Shown here piece by piece: positions 61,381 through 64,000 of a stretch of 64,000 bases of DNA (the first letter of the stretch is position 1; each line of letters begins with the position of its first letter). The position numbers were made by a program, and so were the translations under genes. The stretch comes from Mycobacterium sp. IS-1742 (lineage in GTDB: Bacteria > Actinomycetota > Actinomycetes > Mycobacteriales > Mycobacteriaceae). The DNA is taken from assembly GCF_001500125.1 (NCBI RefSeq), contig NZ_LQIV01000012.1, positions 248,001-312,000 of the forward strand, in the 5' to 3' direction. Below the pieces are notes generated by a model that ran no database searches, was not told the origin of the DNA, and was given only the letters and a program-made list of their open reading frames with translations.

Positions 61381-61476
61381 AGGCGCCGATTCGTTATCAG
61401 GAGGTGCGGTGCATCGTGATCACGAATCGCCGTCAACCTCGCCACACAGGGGCCGCTCTTACCTCACCATCTACAT

Positions 61477-62160
61477 ATGCGCCAATCAAGAGCCCTCGTT
61501 GTTGTCGCAGCCGTCACCCTTGTCGTCACCGGCTGCACGCAGTCGGTGAGCGCCGAGTCGGCCACCACGACCCGCTCGATGATCCCGCGTCCACTCGTGG
61601 AGCGCGAGCTGCCCGGGCTGCTGCTCGCACCCGATGAGGCGTCCGCGGTGATGGGGACGACCGGGATGGCGGTCACCCTGACCGAGAGCGCGATGGAGGA
61701 CAACAGCGCGATCATGGAGCCCCGGGAGTGCCTCGCCGTCGACGCCGCGGCCGAGGCGCTGGTCTACGAGGGCAGCGAATACTGGGCCGAGCGCGGGGTG
61801 AGCATGAACAACGGCGACGACTTCACCCACTTCCTCAAACAGGCCGTGGTGCTGTTCCCGTACCGGGAGAAGGCGGCCGCCTTCTTCGACAGGTCGGTCG
61901 ATCAGTGGCCGGCCTGCCGCCAGTTCACCCATACGCAGAGCGGATACGTCTATGACGTCGGGCAGATCGTCAACGAGGATCACATTTTGAGCACCACCGC
62001 GATCATGCAGGAGGCGAAGGCGCCGGGCTGGGGGTGCGGGCGCGCGCTGGCGCTGCGCAACAACATCATCGTCGACGTCAACACGTGCAGCGCCAACCCG
62101 GCCGACTCGGCGGTGCGGGTCGCCGCCACGATCGGCGAGAAGGTGCTGGCGCAGTGGTGA
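61477..62160 (+). CDS. Lipoprotein with PknH-like extracellular sensor domain
   Basis: A 227-residue exported lipoprotein: N-terminal hydrophobic segment and lipobox LVVTGC (cleavage before Cys20), then the sensor-type domain with pairs of Cys (C84; C138; C184; C201, by rough count) expected to form disulfides. The pattern LLLAPDEASAVMG...ECLAVDAAAEALVYEGSEY matches the PknH extracellular domain family found in many mycobacterial lipoproteins. Ligand unknown. It lies 96 bases after nirD; whether it shares that transcript is unclear. Confidence 0.87.
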   Translation: MRQSRALVVVAAVTLVVTGCTQSVSAESATTTRSMIPRPLVERELPGLLLAPDEASAVMGTTGMAVTLTESAMEDNSAIMEPRECLAVDAAAEALVYEGSEYWAERGVSMNNGDDFTHFLKQAVVLFPYREKAAAFFDRSVDQWPACRQFTHTQSGYVYDVGQIVNEDHILSTTAIMQEAKAPGWGCGRALALRNNIIVDVNTCSANPADSAVRVAATIGEKVLAQW

Positions 62161-62178
62161 CAGCCGGGTGGTGGCGGA

Positions 62179-62571
62179 TCAGCCCTCGTCCGGTTTGACG
62201 GCCAGCACCGGCTTCGGGCATTCCAGCAGGACCTGCTGAGACACGCTGCCCAGCAGCAGCTTTCCCACCGGGCTGCGGTGACGCAGACCGATCACCAGCA
62301 GTTCGGCGTCGTCGCGGTCCATCGCGGTGAGCAGCGCGTCCGCGGCGTAGACGCCGACGGGTTGCTGCACCTCGAACGGCACGCCGCAGTCGGCGAGTTG
62401 CGCCTCGAGCCCGCTGACGTCCTTGGACTGGGCGAACGCGGCGTCGACGTAGGAGTCCCCCGCGGTCGAGTTGACCACCAGCAGGCCGGTTCCGCGCCGG
62501 GCGGCTTCGGCGATCCCGTGTTCGACCGCCACCTCGCCGTACCGGTCCGCGGTGTATCCCACGACTATCAT
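62179..62571 (-). CDS. Universal stress protein (UspA family)
   Basis: A 130-residue UspA-fold protein: IVVGYTADRYGEVAVEHGI, VIGLRHRSPVGKLLLGSVSQQVLLECPKPVLAV. The G-x2-G-x9-GS nucleotide motif is only partly kept (RHRSPVGKLLLGS). ATG 62571 follows GAGGAG. It is 28 bases after tctA and leftward like it, so it is probably co-transcribed with that transporter gene, a common arrangement. Confidence 0.88.
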   Translation of the reverse strand: MIVVGYTADRYGEVAVEHGIAEAARRGTGLLVVNSTAGDSYVDAAFAQSKDVSGLEAQLADCGVPFEVQQPVGVYAADALLTAMDRDDAELLVIGLRHRSPVGKLLLGSVSQQVLLECPKPVLAVKPDEG

Positions 62572-62599
62572 GACTCCTCGCGCGAGCGCTCGTCGGTGA

Positions 62600-64000
62600 T
62601 CATGTCCGTGCCGCCTTCTCCTGTTGGTCCACATCGTCCTCCACGATGAGCAGCGTGTCCTCACTACGGTGAAGGAGCTTGAGCACCAGCGGCGCCATCA
62701 GCAGCAGCGCCATCAGCACGTAGACGACGATCGCGACCGGCTCGGTGAACAGGCTCGTCCAGTCGCCGCCCCCCAGCTGCAGGCTCTGCCGCAGCTGGCG
62801 TTCGATCCGCGGTCCGAGGATGACCCCGATGATCAGCGGCAGCACCGGCAGCCCGAACCGGCGCATCATCAGCCCGAGCAGTCCGAAGACCAGCAGCAGC
62901 GCCAGGTCGAGCGGCTGGATGTTGACGGCCAGCGCGCCGAGCGTCGCGAAGAACAGGATGCCGGCGTAGAGGTACGGCCGCGGGGTGCGCAGCAACTTCG
63001 CCCACAGCGGCGCCAGCGGCAGGTTGAGCAGCAACAGCAGCAGGTTGCCGATGAACAGGCTGGCGATCAGCGTCCAGATCAGCAACGGCTCCTTCTCGAA
63101 AAGGGTTGGGCCGGGCTGGATTCCGTAGGACACGAATGCGGTGAGGATCACCGCCGCGGTGGCGTTCGTGGGCAGGCCGAGCGACAGCATCGGCACCAGC
63201 GTGCCGGCCGCCGAGGCGTTGTTGGCCGCCTCGGGTCCGGCCACACCCTCGATCGCCCCCTTGCCGAACTCCTCGCGGTGTTTCGAGAGCCGCTTCTCGG
63301 TGATGTAGGACAGGAACGTCGGGAGTTCGGCGCCGCCCGCGGGCAGCGCGCCGAACGGGAAGCCGTAGGCGGTGCCGCGCAGCCAGGGCTTCCACGACCG
63401 GCGGAAGTCCTCGCGGCCCATCCACGGCCGGCCCACCGGGATCACCTCCGCGGGACGGCGCCGCAGATGGGCCGCCACCCACAGCGCCTCTCCGACGGCG
63501 AAGACGGCGACGGCGATCACGACGATGTCGATGCCGTCGGACAGCTGCGGCAGACCGAAGGTGGCCCGCGGTTGGCCCGTGAGGAAGTCGATGCCCACGA
63601 CCCCGATGGCCAGGCCGAGGAACAGCGAGATCGCCCCACGCAGCTTCGACGCACCGAGTACGGCGGTCACCGCGACCAGCGCGAACACCATGATCGCCAG
63701 GTACGACGGCGCCCCGAGGGTGACGGCGAAGCGTGAGATCGGCGGGGCGAAGGCGGCGAGCAGTGCGGTGCCGATCGCACCCGCGACGAACGATCCGATT
63801 GCGGCGGTGGCCAGCGCCTGGGCCGCCCGTCCGGCCTTGGCCATCCTGTTGCCCTCGATCGCGGTGATCACCGAGGACGATTCGCCGGGTGTGTTCAGCA
63901 GGATCGAGGTGGTCGACCCGCCGTACATGCCGCCGTAGAAGATTCCCGCGAACATGATGAACGCCGCACTCGGGCTGACGTTGTAGGTGACCGGAAGCAG
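62600..64000 (-). CDS. TctA, large membrane subunit of a tripartite tricarboxylate transporter (partial at window end)
   Basis: The reading frame stays open to the window edge, giving 466 residues without the first few dozen. The TctA signatures are visible: [18 protein letters not shown] near the start and [36 protein letters not shown] block (split here: [12 protein letters not shown], then [12 protein letters not shown]). About ten membrane segments follow. The C-terminal tail [13 protein letters not shown] is hydrophilic. It should work with a small membrane subunit and a periplasmic binding protein (upstream, outside the window) for import of citrate-like or other carboxylates. Confidence 0.9.
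   Translation of the reverse strand: MLPVTYNVSPSAAFIMFAGIFYGGMYGGSTTSILLNTPGESSSVITAIEGNRMAKAGRAAQALATAAIGSFVAGAIGTALLAAFAPPISRFAVTLGAPSYLAIMVFALVAVTAVLGASKLRGAISLFLGLAIGVVGIDFLTGQPRATFGLPQLSDGIDIVVIAVAVFAVGEALWVAAHLRRRPAEVIPVGRPWMGREDFRRSWKPWLRGTAYGFPFGALPAGGAELPTFLSYITEKRLSKHREEFGKGAIEGVAGPEAANNASAAGTLVPMLSLGLPTNATAAVILTAFVSYGIQPGPTLFEKEPLLIWTLIASLFIGNLLLLLLNLPLAPLWAKLLRTPRPYLYAGILFFATLGALAVNIQPLDLALLLVFGLLGLMMRRFGLPVLPLIIGVILGPRIERQLRQSLQLGGGDWTSLFTEPVAIVVYVLMALLLMAPLVLKLLHRSEDTLLIVEDDVDQQEKAART

Noticed and set aside
61387..61429. CGATTCGT/ACGAATCG inverted repeat after nirD as a terminator
   Set aside because: The arms are more than 25 bases apart and no U-run follows, so the support is too weak to list.
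1..64000. CRISPR arrays, rRNA genes, insertion sequences and toxin-antitoxin pairs
   Set aside because: No regularly spaced repeats, no rRNA-like sequence and no transposase or toxin-antitoxin motif was seen in any of the frames provided.

Overview
The window looks like a high-GC actinobacterial chromosome, most likely a rapidly growing mycobacterium (Mycolicibacterium-like). The genes to the right of 53 kb support this: TerC-family protein, one-polypeptide nitrate reductase with a built-in diflavin module, NirB/NirD, a PknH-sensor-type lipoprotein, a universal stress protein and TctA. Enzymes using F420, mycothiol and probably mycofactocin fit the same group. Most of the window (about 130-52924) is one integrated element. 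It starts in the 3' end of a tRNA-Leu(GAG) gene and ends at an exact 19-bp copy of that tRNA end. Just past that copy lies a strong hairpin that looks like the tRNA gene's original terminator, now 52.8 kb away from it.

Element backbone (130-7.5 kb). This is the core of an actinomycete integrative and conjugative element (AICE). A tightly overlapping leftward operon encodes an FtsK-like DNA translocase, a RepSA-like replication initiator, a 65-codon ORF in the usual xis slot, and a large serine integrase. Divergently there is a helix-turn-helix regulator with a PLD-like domain and a Nudix hydrolase, then an HD-domain protein. The integrase reading frame runs into the attachment site. In the integrated state its stop codon is supplied by the host tRNA T-loop. 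In the excised circle the frame would read on for 14 more codons.

Cargo block A (7.8-27 kb). This is a lipid/ketone catabolic block resembling an enlarged mymA operon: two acyl-CoA dehydrogenases, an NDMA-dependent alcohol dehydrogenase, SCP2, a BtrH_N protein, acyl-CoA ligase, a transglutaminase-like protein, P450, three Baeyer-Villiger-type monooxygenases, a hormone-sensitive-lipase-type esterase, two ferritin-like/metal-hydrolase proteins, a short-chain dehydrogenase and two TetR regulators. Inverted repeats lie in the promoter regions.

Cargo block B (27.3-42.5 kb). This block is visibly richer in G+C and resembles acyclic-terpene (Atu) or leucine/isovalerate (Liu) catabolism: biotin-dependent acyl-CoA carboxylase, acyl-CoA dehydrogenase, CoA ligase, TetR, then a leftward chain of mostly overlapping genes with thiolase-like protein, DUF35 partner, luciferase-like oxidoreductase, four hot-dog hydratases, enoyl-CoA hydratase, a mycothiol/DinB-type enzyme and AtuA. 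Two of these genes (atuA and the thiolase) carry single-base frameshifts as read here.

Cargo block C (42.7-52.8 kb). An AraC regulator lies divergent to a ferredoxin/CYP153/ferredoxin-reductase operon (terminal hydroxylation of hydrocarbons). It is followed by TetR genes, an alpha/beta hydrolase, a thioesterase, a second thiolase-like protein, a zinc alcohol dehydrogenase and a carboxymuconolactone-decarboxylase-like protein. Taken together the cargo could hydroxylate, oxidise, activate and degrade a branched or cyclic hydrocarbon, but the substrate cannot be named from sequence. After attR the chromosome resumes with terC, assimilatory nitrate/nitrite reductase genes, lipoprotein, usp, and a tctA cut by the window end.
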